NCBI GenBank assembly: GCA_016714745.1 | Contig: JADKCG010000011.1 | Location: 44,451-108,450, forward strand | DNA length: 64,000 bases | Direction of reading: 5' to 3' | DNA from: Elusimicrobiota bacterium | GTDB lineage: Bacteria; Elusimicrobiota; Elusimicrobia; FEN-1173 | Shown: positions 52,725-60,973 of the stretch, in pieces | Layout of the letters: each line of letters opens with the position of its first letter | How positions within the stretch are numbered: position 1 is the stretch's first letter | Notes under the pieces: model-generated | Databases searched by the model: none | What the model was told of the DNA's origin: nothing | What the model saw: the letters and a program-made list of their open reading frames with translations, nothing else | Position numbers and translations under genes: made by a program

Positions 52725-54548
52725 ATGGAATCCAAGGTAAATGAAGTTGTTGAAATATCTTCGGTCAAGTTTTTGGCGGGGTGTGCTTTGACCGCCGTGG
52801 CGGCCCTATTAGCGGGGTTTATAAAACCTCTCCCCGCAAGCCTGCTGGCGGCAGAGGTCCTGCTGACAATTTTGGCTCTTTTTGTATTCGGGTCCATTAA
52901 ATATCGCATCGACAAAAATGCGCTCACCTTTGGCGCCGGGATTGTGATCACCGCCACCTTTTGGCCTATCTGGAAAGCCACCTGGGCGGCCAACGCAACC
53001 GCCGAAGGGGGAACGTGGGGGGGGCATATCCTCCACACCGCACAGCATTATCTTTTATCCCTGCACGGTTGGGATCAACTCGTTCACGCGGACACCATGC
53101 TCTTTATTTTGGGCCTCACATTTTTTGTGGCGGCCATTGCCCAAACGCGATTGTTGGAAACCGTGAGTTTCACGGTCTTGGATCAGGCCGGAGGTCGACT
53201 GGTGCCTACCGTGGCCGCCCTCACAGCGATCGTGGCCGCGGCCTCTGGCGTGTTGGACGGGGTGTCTATGATCGGCCTCATGATTCGGACGTTGGTGATT
53301 CTACTCTTCCTTGCCAAAGCCAAGAACGAACACGTGGTTTATGCGGTGATGGTGTCCACCGTGGTCACCACCGTTTGCGGCATGTGGCTGGCCTATGGCG
53401 AACCCCCCAACCTGATCATGAAATCCAACCTTCACCCCCATTTGGACAACACCTTTTTCCTTCGCTACTGCCTCCCCGCCGCTGTCGGTAGCTACGCCAT
53501 CGTTTTCTGGAACATGAAAAAACGTCTGACCGGACGAACCGTGGACCTCCACAAACTCGATATTTTAGACCGCCATACAGCCGACGTGAGATTCCTCCAA
53601 GCGGTCCGACAGGGAAAGGTTATGACCGCCGTGGAGTTTGCGGAAACCCACGCAGAAACCCTCGGCACAAAATTCGAGCCTGTGATAAATCGTATTCACC
53701 AAGGCATCCCTTTTGGGGAAGCCTTGGTCAACGAGCATGTCTCAGCGGAAAAACGGATTCCGCTCCTGGCCGAATATTTGGACGAATCCCTGGCCCAAGA
53801 CCTCGACAATTATTACGTCCACACTTTTGGCCGAAACGACCATCAGGCAGATGAATCCGCCCGCAGACTGGGAAACACGCTGGACGCAACCCGCCGACTC
53901 AGAAGAAGCGCCCAGTTTATAGGAGTCCTCTCCTTTGTTCCTTTTATAGGATTGCTGATCCTCCATGCGGTCAACCACAATGTTCCGCTTTTCCTGGCGT
54001 CTTTCGCCGGGTTTACCGTGGCGTTCCTGAGCATCCTACGGCACCGGAAAATCCGCACCCTCGCGTTGCACGATGGTTCACATGAATTCAAGGAGTATCT
54101 CTTCCTTCTTCCCCTCTTTCTATCCATCACTCTCCTACAGAAAACAGGGTTCTTCGACCAGCTGGCTCACTTTATACAATCGGGAGTGGAAAATTATGGA
54201 AAAACCTCCATGGCGCTCGGACAATTCGCCTTCGCCACAGTTCTTTCGGCCCTCCTGGACAACAACGTGGTCGCCGATTTCCTGGGGCGTGCGCTTAAAA
54301 ACCTCGACGTGGTGCTGATCCACTTGTTCGCCATGGCCCAGATTGCCGGATATGCGTTGGGGGGATGCTGGACCCACATCGGGTCCGCCCAATCCGTTGT
54401 CGCGTATGCATTCGTCCACAAAGAAATCGACCACCGTTTTACCCCCTTTCAATGGATCAAAGCCATGACCCCCGTGATCCTCCAAATTGCGGTTTTCATG
54501 ACAATTTTGATATTCGTGCAATCGAAACTCTCGGCATGGCTTCACTGA
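52725..54548 (+). CDS. NhaD/ArsB-like ion antiporter
   Basis: A 607-residue polytopic protein of the ion-transporter superfamily. Two similar halves carry the family core: AASGVLDGVSMIGLMIRTLV (first half) and LSALLDNNVVADFLGRALKN (second half), as in NhaD/ArsB where a D-N pair lies in broken helices. GEPPNLIMKSNL resembles the GTPPN loop of the family. A soluble insert of about 130 residues (about 285-405, HADVRFLQAVRQGK-like region) separates the halves. Presumably exports sodium in exchange for protons; coupled with the potassium importer 50 bp upstream, which suggests joint osmotic or pH homeostasis. Confidence 0.8.
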   Translation: MESKVNEVVEISSVKFLAGCALTAVAALLAGFIKPLPASLLAAEVLLTILALFVFGSIKYRIDKNALTFGAGIVITATFWPIWKATWAANATAEGGTWGGHILHTAQHYLLSLHGWDQLVHADTMLFILGLTFFVAAIAQTRLLETVSFTVLDQAGGRLVPTVAALTAIVAAASGVLDGVSMIGLMIRTLVILLFLAKAKNEHVVYAVMVSTVVTTVCGMWLAYGEPPNLIMKSNLHPHLDNTFFLRYCLPAAVGSYAIVFWNMKKRLTGRTVDLHKLDILDRHTADVRFLQAVRQGKVMTAVEFAETHAETLGTKFEPVINRIHQGIPFGEALVNEHVSAEKRIPLLAEYLDESLAQDLDNYYVHTFGRNDHQADESARRLGNTLDATRRLRRSAQFIGVLSFVPFIGLLILHAVNHNVPLFLASFAGFTVAFLSILRHRKIRTLALHDGSHEFKEYLFLLPLFLSITLLQKTGFFDQLAHFIQSGVENYGKTSMALGQFAFATVLSALLDNNVVADFLGRALKNLDVVLIHLFAMAQIAGYALGGCWTHIGSAQSVVAYAFVHKEIDHRFTPFQWIKAMTPVILQIAVFMTILIFVQSKLSAWLH

Positions 54549-54695
54549 CATTCGTCCGCCGTCCGACGAAATACTTTGATCGACTTTTTATTCGAATCCT
54601 GTGATCCAACTTCAAATTCCGGGTATAAGATCTCACAAACCGGGTTGTTCCCCCTTCCTGAAATCACCGCTCCTTTAGGCTTTTTGACCGCCCCC

Positions 54696-54724
54696 TTGAC
54701 GGGAGAGGATTCCCCGGGCATAGT
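54696..54724 (+). promoter_or_regulatory. Possible promoter of the RND gene, leaderless
   Basis: TTGACG (54696-54701), 17-bp spacer, CATAGT (54719-54724). Expected start about 54731, just 2 bases before the ATG at 54733; no Shine-Dalgarno is seen. Confidence 0.45.
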
Positions 54725-54732
54725 ATAAGACC

Positions 54733-57015
54733 ATGCTGAGAGACAAAATAGTTCGGCGGCTGGCGGGGTGGATCACGGGCCATCGGTGGATCGTGATGTC
54801 CTTCACGACAACGCTGGGCGTCGTCCTTCTCCTCCAGCTCCCCCGCGTCCAATCCAAGACCGATGTAGACGTTTTTTATATTCCTACGAACGAGGACTTC
54901 ATCCTTCATAAAACCATCGAAAAACTTTATCGACGCAATGAATTTTTCTCCATTCTCTACAAAGACAAAAACTTATTTTCCCCTGACCGCCTGGCCGATC
55001 TGGCGGCAATGACCGAGGCCCTAGAGGCTTTACCCGATATCGATGAAATCATCAGCCTCGCCAACATTAACGACATGCGGGGGACCAACGACTCCTTCAT
55101 CGTAGAACCGTTTCTTCATGACACGCCCACAACCCCGGACGGATTGGATCGGCTCCGCCAGCGGGCGATGGACAAGCCGCTCTACAAACGGCGTTTGATC
55201 TCAGAAGACGGAACGACCACCGCCATCGGCGTTTTTCTTCCCCACAGCGCGGACGGAGACCTTCGGCGCCGTGTGCTCGCCGGCGTGGAAACCGCTTTGG
55301 CCCCCTATCGCGCCCGCGGATACCAATTTCATCTGGTTGGGTGGCCGGTGATGAACGTCCGATTGGTTGAGTTCATGAACCAAGACATGTCGCGTTTCCT
55401 CCCGTACACGCTGATTCTCGCTTTAGGGATGATTTGGTTTGTGTTCAGGAATGGGCGGTTGCTGTTCCTCTCCGGTCTGGGGGTGGTTTTAACCGTTTCG
55501 GCCACTCTCGGGTTTGCTGGATGGGTGGGCCTCCCCATCAACAACGCCTCCATCGCGGCCTTTCCCATCGTGATGGCATTGGCCCTGTCGGATTTGGTCC
55601 ATCTTTTTTCCCACCTCGACCGAAAGGTTTTATCCCAATTCCCCGACCGAACGGCGGCGTTGACCCATGTGTTGGAACAGATCCTCTTCCCGTGCCTGTT
55701 GACAAGCGTCAACACCGCCATTGGATTTTTGTCTTTCTCGTCCAACCAAATTCCAGCCGTTCGCGAATTCGGTTGGTTGGCGGCCTCCGGCATGATGTTC
55801 GAATTTCTCTTCACGTTCGGCCTTGTGGCGCCGCTCCTGCTTTTCTTTAAACCGGAGCGGGTCTACCGGAAATCCGTGGACCACGCCCGTCATGAGATCC
55901 CCCGCCTGGTGCAATGGGTCCACGGACTGGTTCTGCGTCGGCCCGTGGGGACGTTGATCGTTTGCCTGTTTGCCCTGACCTGGGGCGGTTGGCAGTCCCG
56001 CCACGTGCAGGTGGAAACGGACCTGGTGAAGTTTTTCCCCTCCCACACCCCTGTCCGCCAAGACATGGAATTCACCAATAAAAATCTCGGGGGAATTCAA
56101 ACCCTCAATGTCGAGTTCTCTTCGGAGCGAGAGGCGTTTAAAGACCCGGACCGGCTGGCGGCCTTGGCTCGGCTTGAAACGGCGCTGGAGACCGTTCCCG
56201 GAGTAGATCAAGTGATTTCCGTTGTGGATTATTTTCGGGAAATGAACAAAGCCTTTCACGCGGAAGATCCCGCCTACGACCGGCTTCCTGACAGCCGGCG
56301 ACTCTTAGAACAATATCTCCTGCTCTATAATGCCGACGATTTGGATGAGGTGGTCACTCCGGGCTTCGATCGGACCCGCCTGTGTCTACTTCTCAAAGAG
56401 ACCAGTTCCCAAAAAAATGCTGTGACGCTCAAACGCGTCAAGGAATTGATTGCGGACAACCCTGTCCCCGGGGCGCACCCCGTCGTTGTCGGCAACGCAG
56501 TCAATCTCGTCAACTCTACCGGCGTCATGGTAGGCGACCAACTTCGCAATATTGGCCAAGCGGTGGGAAGCATTTGGCTGGTCATGGTGGTGGTGCTTCG
56601 GTCCGTGGGACTAGCCACCCTCTTTTTGGTGCCGAACCTTTTTCCCATTGTCCTGAACTTCGGAATCATGGGGACTTTCGACATTCCCATTGACACCGGG
56701 ACCGCTCTCATCGCGGCATCGGCCTTTGGAATTATTGTGGATGACACCGTCCACTTTTTTACCCGCTTCGCGCAACGCCGACAACAAGGATGGAGTTACG
56801 ACCACGCGCTTAATGAGGTGACCGGTGAAAAGGGCGAAGCCGCCCTCTCCTCCTTTTTAATTTTGTCCATGGGATTCGGGGTCCTGACCTTGGGCCACTT
56901 TGTCCCAGTGATCCGTTTCGGAATGTTAAACATCCTGGTCTTGACCACAGGGATGTTCGGGGATATGTTCTTTCTAAAATCAATCATGGGGATCGGCAGG
57001 CGGTGGATCCATTGA
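54733..57015 (+). CDS. RND/MMPL-family transporter
   Basis: A 760-residue exporter of the MMPL/HpnN-like RND group. Two repeats of one helix, a periplasmic loop (about 45-210 and 425-575) and five helices. Core helices: LALGMIWFVFRNGRLLFLSG, FPIVMALALSDLVHLFSHLD, LTSVNTAIGFLSFSSN, and in the second half ASAFGIIVDDTVHFFTRFAQ with the proton-relay Asp pair in IIVDDTVHF. The first half has ALSDLVH. No membrane-fusion partner is adjacent, typical for lipid or hopanoid-type MMPL exporters. It precedes a hexapeptide acyltransferase and an M28 peptidase. Confidence 0.88.
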   Translation: MLRDKIVRRLAGWITGHRWIVMSFTTTLGVVLLLQLPRVQSKTDVDVFYIPTNEDFILHKTIEKLYRRNEFFSILYKDKNLFSPDRLADLAAMTEALEALPDIDEIISLANINDMRGTNDSFIVEPFLHDTPTTPDGLDRLRQRAMDKPLYKRRLISEDGTTTAIGVFLPHSADGDLRRRVLAGVETALAPYRARGYQFHLVGWPVMNVRLVEFMNQDMSRFLPYTLILALGMIWFVFRNGRLLFLSGLGVVLTVSATLGFAGWVGLPINNASIAAFPIVMALALSDLVHLFSHLDRKVLSQFPDRTAALTHVLEQILFPCLLTSVNTAIGFLSFSSNQIPAVREFGWLAASGMMFEFLFTFGLVAPLLLFFKPERVYRKSVDHARHEIPRLVQWVHGLVLRRPVGTLIVCLFALTWGGWQSRHVQVETDLVKFFPSHTPVRQDMEFTNKNLGGIQTLNVEFSSEREAFKDPDRLAALARLETALETVPGVDQVISVVDYFREMNKAFHAEDPAYDRLPDSRRLLEQYLLLYNADDLDEVVTPGFDRTRLCLLLKETSSQKNAVTLKRVKELIADNPVPGAHPVVVGNAVNLVNSTGVMVGDQLRNIGQAVGSIWLVMVVVLRSVGLATLFLVPNLFPIVLNFGIMGTFDIPIDTGTALIAASAFGIIVDDTVHFFTRFAQRRQQGWSYDHALNEVTGEKGEAALSSFLILSMGFGVLTLGHFVPVIRFGMLNILVLTTGMFGDMFFLKSIMGIGRRWIH

Positions 57016-57042
57016 ACCCGGATCGAGTTTAAAGGAGAAAAA

Positions 57043-57718
57043 ATGCGTAAAATACCGCTCTATCAACTTCTGTCCGCTTATGCTGTGTTAGGAATTTGGG
57101 CGGGAGCATCGGGATTGATCTCATGGCTTCTCGTTCACCCCTGGGATGGGGCCAGTCCTTTAATATATTTCGCCGCCTTCGCTTTGGCCTGGGTGATTGT
57201 CGGCATGGGTCTCCATCGAACCCTGATGACTTTTTTTCCTCTTCTGGAAGGGGAGGTTCCACCAGGATCCCGGCAGGAGTTCATCTACCACGTGTTCTTT
57301 TGCCATTTTGGTTCTTCCTCATTTATCCGCTGGCCACATGTAAATTAATCCCCATTCCACTCACTCGGATATTCTTTATTTGTTTTGGGGCACGCCTGGG
57401 CCAAAACAGTTACCCCAGCGGGAGCATGATTTTTGATCCGCGTTTCGTCACGGTGGGGAACAATGTGATAATGGGATTCCATTCCTGCCTAATCCCGCAT
57501 GCCCTTGAGGGAGAGAACCGCCTTTCGCACAAGGCCATCCGGATCGGAGACAACGCGGTGATCGGGGTCAACGCGGTGATCCTGGGAGGCGTGACGGTGG
57601 GGGAAGGCGCCGTGATCGCGGCGGGGACGGTGGTCCTCAAATCCACGGTAATCCCCCGCGGGAACTTTGGGGAGGCCTGCCCGCCCGCCGTATCGCCTCA
57701 GTCGAAAAATCATGCTGA
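57043..57718 (+). CDS. Left-handed beta-helix acyltransferase (two frame slips)
   Basis: About 225 residues when bridged. N-terminal membrane helices (about 8-28, 38-55, 85-105; PFWFFLIYPLATCKL), then hexapeptide repeats (SYPSGSMIFDPRFVTVGNNV, IRIGDNAVIGVNAVILGGVT, GEGAVIAAGTVVLKSTVI) ending with ELWGGLPARRIASV. Slips near 57294-57300 and at the G3 run 57660-57662 (one base missing each) separate the pieces. The TGA at 57716-57718 overlaps the next ATG. Such enzymes acetylate sugars or lipids; the membrane anchor suggests an envelope substrate. Confidence 0.75.
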
Positions 57719-58674
57719 CAGCGGTGATCCTGGCAGGGATGTTGGTGTTTTTGGCGATGATCTGGGTTTTATTGACCCAACCGCTTTTTCCGAAAGTGCC
57801 GGCCCGTCTGCCGGTCCTCGCCGTTGATCCCGCCCGGTTAAGGGCACACGTTGAACATCTCTGCCAATGTTCTCCCCGCCATGCCTTGGCCCCAGGATTG
57901 GAACACGCCGCCCGTTACGTGAGGGACCAATGGACGGTGTCCGACCTTCCCGTGGAAGAACACACCTTTGACCTTAACGGCCGGACCTACCGCAATTTCC
58001 TCGTTTCTTTCGGACCTCGCACGGAGGAACGCGTCGTCCTGGGAGCCCATTACGATGGACGCGACGATACCCCCGGAGCTGACGACAACGCCAGCGGGGT
58101 GGCCGTCCTCCTTGAATTGGCCACGTTCTTTCGGGCGACCTCGCTAAAGACCCGGGTTGACCTCGTGGCTTACACGCTTGAAGAAATCAATCCCGGCCTC
58201 TTACCGCTCCAAGGGAGCACAATCCACGCCCAAACCCTCCAACAGGAAGGGGCACGGGTAAAAATGATGGTGTCGTTGGAAATGCTCGGGTATTACGACG
58301 ATCGTGTCGGGAACCAACACTACCCGTTGCCATTCATGAAATGGCTGTATCCCCGCCGGGGAAACTTCCTTTCCCTCGTGGGATCTCTTCGAGAAACGCG
58401 GTGGGTCTATCGCTTAAAACGCGTGATGCGCCGTGCCTCGCCTTTGCCCATTTACAGCATGACCGCGCCCCGTTGGGTCCACGGCATCGAACATTCCGAT
58501 CATCAAAGTTTTTGGAACGCGGGGTATCCTGCCGTCATGATCACCGACACGGCCTATCTCCGAAATCCCAATTACCATCGCCCCACCGATACCCCCGACA
58601 CACTGAATTATCCCCGCATGGCACACGCCGCCGCGGCCGTGTACGCCGCGGTGGTTGCCCTGACCGAGAAATAG
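57712..58674 (+). CDS. M28-family metallopeptidase, membrane-anchored
   Basis: A 320-residue protein. N-terminal membrane anchor (about 2-23, LTAVILAGMLVFLAMIWVLL) and an M28 zinc aminopeptidase domain: first ligand in VVLGAHYDGRDDTPGADDNA (His, then bridging Asp), Glu pair in AYTLEEINPG, further Asp/Glu in SLEMLGYYDD, and the last His in NYHRPTDTPDTLNY. All five zinc-ligand positions are visible. Peptide or glutamine substrate (aminopeptidase or cyclase) cannot be decided. ATG 57712 overlaps the transferase stop by 7 bp. Confidence 0.85.
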   Translation: MLTAVILAGMLVFLAMIWVLLTQPLFPKVPARLPVLAVDPARLRAHVEHLCQCSPRHALAPGLEHAARYVRDQWTVSDLPVEEHTFDLNGRTYRNFLVSFGPRTEERVVLGAHYDGRDDTPGADDNASGVAVLLELATFFRATSLKTRVDLVAYTLEEINPGLLPLQGSTIHAQTLQQEGARVKMMVSLEMLGYYDDRVGNQHYPLPFMKWLYPRRGNFLSLVGSLRETRWVYRLKRVMRRASPLPIYSMTAPRWVHGIEHSDHQSFWNAGYPAVMITDTAYLRNPNYHRPTDTPDTLNYPRMAHAAAAVYAAVVALTEK

Positions 58675-58756
58675 ATAAAGCGACTTTGTAGGGTCAAAGG
58701 CCGCCGCTGAGATGACGGCACCCCCCCCGCAAGAATTCACCCCCCAAAAATAATCC

Positions 58757-58784
58757 TTGACATTTTTTATGGATATGGTAGAAT
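58757..58784 (+). promoter_or_regulatory. Promoter upstream of amtB
   Basis: TTGACA (58757-58762), 16-bp spacer, TAGAAT (58779-58784); predicted start about 58791 and a leader of about 165 bases. No sigma-54 (TGGCAC-N5-TTGC) site was found before amtB. Confidence 0.6.
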
Positions 58785-58834
58785 GGATTATCGCGACACG
58801 TTGATGTGCCGTTAACTAAAATGGACAAAGATGG

Positions 58835-58866
58835 TCCTTCCTTTTTTTGGGGGAGGATTTTTTTTT
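58835..58866 (+). terminator. Leader terminator-like hairpin before amtB
   Basis: TCCTTCC (58835-58841) pairs with GGGGAGGA (58850-58857), one G-U pair, followed by nine T (58858-58866). It lies between the promoter and the amtB ATG (90 bp downstream), so it would act as an attenuator. Confidence 0.5.
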
Positions 58867-58955
58867 GTCCCTGACCTTCCAAGACGAAGCCGTCTTTCCT
58901 AAAGAATAAAATCAAATAACAGGGCGATTTATCGCTCTATTTACTGGAGGAACTT

Positions 58956-60508
58956 ATGCTGTGTAAAATAAAACGTTGTCTTTGGCGTGGAAGTCTTTTC
59001 GCGCTCTTGACCTGGGGCGCCGGACTAACACCCGCCGTCCTTCGAGCGGAGGAACCCACCCCCGCTGTGACAGAAGCGGTTGCGGTGGCCGATCCGGCCC
59101 CGGCCATGGAATCGCGTCTAGCCGCCATTGAACAAGGGCTCACCGACCGAAAAGTCGTCTCCGACACCCTCTGGGTCCTCCTCACGGCCTTCTTGGTGTT
59201 TTGGATGAACGCCGGGTTCGCCTTGGTGGAATCGGGCATGTGCCGCGCCAAAAACGCCGTCAACATCCTCTCCAAAAACTTCATCGTCTTCGCCGTCAGT
59301 TCCCTGGCCTTTTACGTCTTAGGCTGGGGTGTCATGTTCGGCGACGGCAACGGGTTCATGGGATTGAAAGGCCTGTTCATGATTTCCGGGGCGGACAACA
59401 GTCCCGCCACGGGGTCGGCCTATTCCGGCGTCTATAACGCCATCAACTGGACGGGCGTTCCGCTTTCCGCGAAATTCTTCTTCCAATTGGTGTTCGCGGG
59501 CACGGCGGCCACCATCGTCTCCGGTTGCGTCGCGGAACGAATCAAATACGTCAGCTTCATCGTCTTCAGCGCCCTCCTGGTGGGCATCGCTTATCCCATC
59601 ACCGGCCACTGGATATGGGGCGGCGGATGGTTGGCCCAGAAAGGTTTCTGGGACTTTGCCGGATCCACCGCGGTTCACACCGTGGGCGGCGTGGCGGGCT
59701 TGGCCGGGATTTTGATCCTGGGCCCCGCATCGGGAAGTTCCGTCCCGACGGAACCCCCAACGCCATCCCGGGCCATAACCTGACCTCCGCGACCCTGGGG
59801 TGTTTGATCCTTTGGCTCGGCTGGTTCGGGTTTAACCCCGGATCCACCATGGCGGCCGATGCCGGCGCCATCAGCCACATTCTGAACACCACAAACTTGG
59901 CCGCGGCCGCGGGGCTTTTGACCGCAACGCTCACCGCGTGGTTGGTTCTGGGAAAACCCGACCTGGGCATGACCATCAACGGCTGTTTGGCCGGATTGGT
60001 GGCCATCACCGCCCCGTGCGCCTACGTAACTTTGCCCGCCTCTATTCTGATTGGGGGAATTGGCGGCGTACTGGTGGTCTTTGCTGTGTTGTTCTTTGAT
60101 AAGATAAAAATCGACGACCCCGTGGGCGCCTTGGCCGTGCACTTGACCAACGGTATTTGGGGCACCCTCGCCGTGGGCCTGTTCGCTGTGGACAAAATCA
60201 CCGGCGTCGGGACCGGCAACGGTCTCTTCTACGGGGGCGGATTCAAACTCCTGGGCGTTCAGTTCCTGGGATCCGCGACCACGATCCTGTTCACGCTCGC
60301 AGTCTCGATCGTCTTCTGGTTGATCGTGAAAGCCGTGATGGGTCTCCGGGTCAGTCGCGAGGAAGAAATCCGCGGTCTCGACATCGGGGAACACGGAATG
60401 GAAGCCTACGCTGGATTCCAAATCTACATGACGGAATACGGCTTGGCCCCCGCCGGTGAAAGCGGTGAATCAAAACCCGAGCCAAAATTGGCCGGGTCCG
60501 GGAGGTAA
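58956..60508 (+). CDS. amtB: Ammonium transporter Amt (one frame slip)
   Basis: About 517 residues when bridged. Signal-like N-terminus and a 45-residue soluble lead, then the Amt core of 11 helices: WMNAGFALVESGMCRAKNAV, FVFAGTAATIVSGCVAERIK, DFAGSTAVHTVGGVAGLAG (pore His), LGCLILWLGWFGFNPGST (second region), CAYVTLPASILIGGIGGVLV. The slip is in the C4 run 59723-59726; one missing C joins ILILGP to RIGKFRPDGTPNAIPGHNL. GGAGG precedes the ATG. Conducts ammonium into the cell; gated by the PII protein encoded 6 bp downstream. Confidence 0.92.
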
Positions 60509-60514
60509 TCATCC

Positions 60515-60856
60515 ATGAAACTTATTATTGCCATGGTTCAACCGCACAAAGTGGCGGAGGTCAAAAAAGCCCTGGACGACGCCCAGATTCACCTCATGAC
60601 GGTGTCCAACGTCCTGGGGTCTGGGCGACAGAAGGGCTACACAGAAAGCTACCGCGGCGCGAAGTATGAAGTGAACCTCCTAAAAAAGGTCCGCTTTGAC
60701 ATTGCCGTGAACGACGAGTATGTCGAACCCTGCATCGCGGCCATCACCAAGGCCGCGCGGTCCGGGAACATCGGCGACGGAAAAATCTTCGTGGTCCCCC
60801 TCGAAGAAGTGGTCCGTATCCGCACGGGAGAAAAAGGCAAAGCCGCCATCGGCTAA
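60515..60856 (+). CDS. glnK: PII nitrogen regulatory protein
   Basis: A 113-residue PII trimer subunit. Starts MKLIIAMVQPHKVAEVKKAL; T-loop with the uridylylation-site tyrosine in YRGAKYEV (about residue 51); ATP/2-oxoglutarate B-loop region SGNIGDGKIFVVPLEEVVRI. Adjacent to amtB, so GlnK type: blocks the Amt channel when nitrogen is ample. Followed by a strong terminator. The T-loop tyrosine is conserved, so uridylylation is possible if GlnD exists elsewhere. Confidence 0.95.
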   Translation: MKLIIAMVQPHKVAEVKKALDDAQIHLMTVSNVLGSGRQKGYTESYRGAKYEVNLLKKVRFDIAVNDEYVEPCIAAITKAARSGNIGDGKIFVVPLEEVVRIRTGEKGKAAIG

Positions 60857-60877
60857 CCGTTCCCAACGTTTCACCTG

Positions 60878-60908
60878 AAAGGGCGGGGGTCCTTGACCCC
60901 CGCCCTTT
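60878..60908 (+). terminator. Terminator after glnK
   Basis: AAAGGGCGGGGGTC (60878-60891) and GACCCCCGCCCTTT (60895-60908) form a perfect 14-bp stem with a 3-base loop, 22 bp after the glnK stop. The tail CTCTTG is a weak U-tract. Confidence 0.8.
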
Positions 60909-60920
60909 CTCTTGTATAGC

Positions 60921-60970
60921 GGTAAATAATATTTGCCAATATGACATTTAAGTGGTAAATATTATGTACC
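60921..60970. promoter_or_regulatory. Paired palindromes over the promoter of the second ATPase gene
   Basis: GGTAAATAATATTTGCC (60921-60937) and GGTAAATATTATGTACC (60954-60970) are related 17-bp palindromes whose starts are 33 bp apart (about three helical turns). TTGCCA (60933-60938), 17-bp spacer, TAAATA (60956-60961) can serve as promoter, so both palindromes cover it; the ATG at 60974 is only 4 bases beyond the second. Likely operators. Confidence 0.55.
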
Positions 60971-60973
60971 ACT

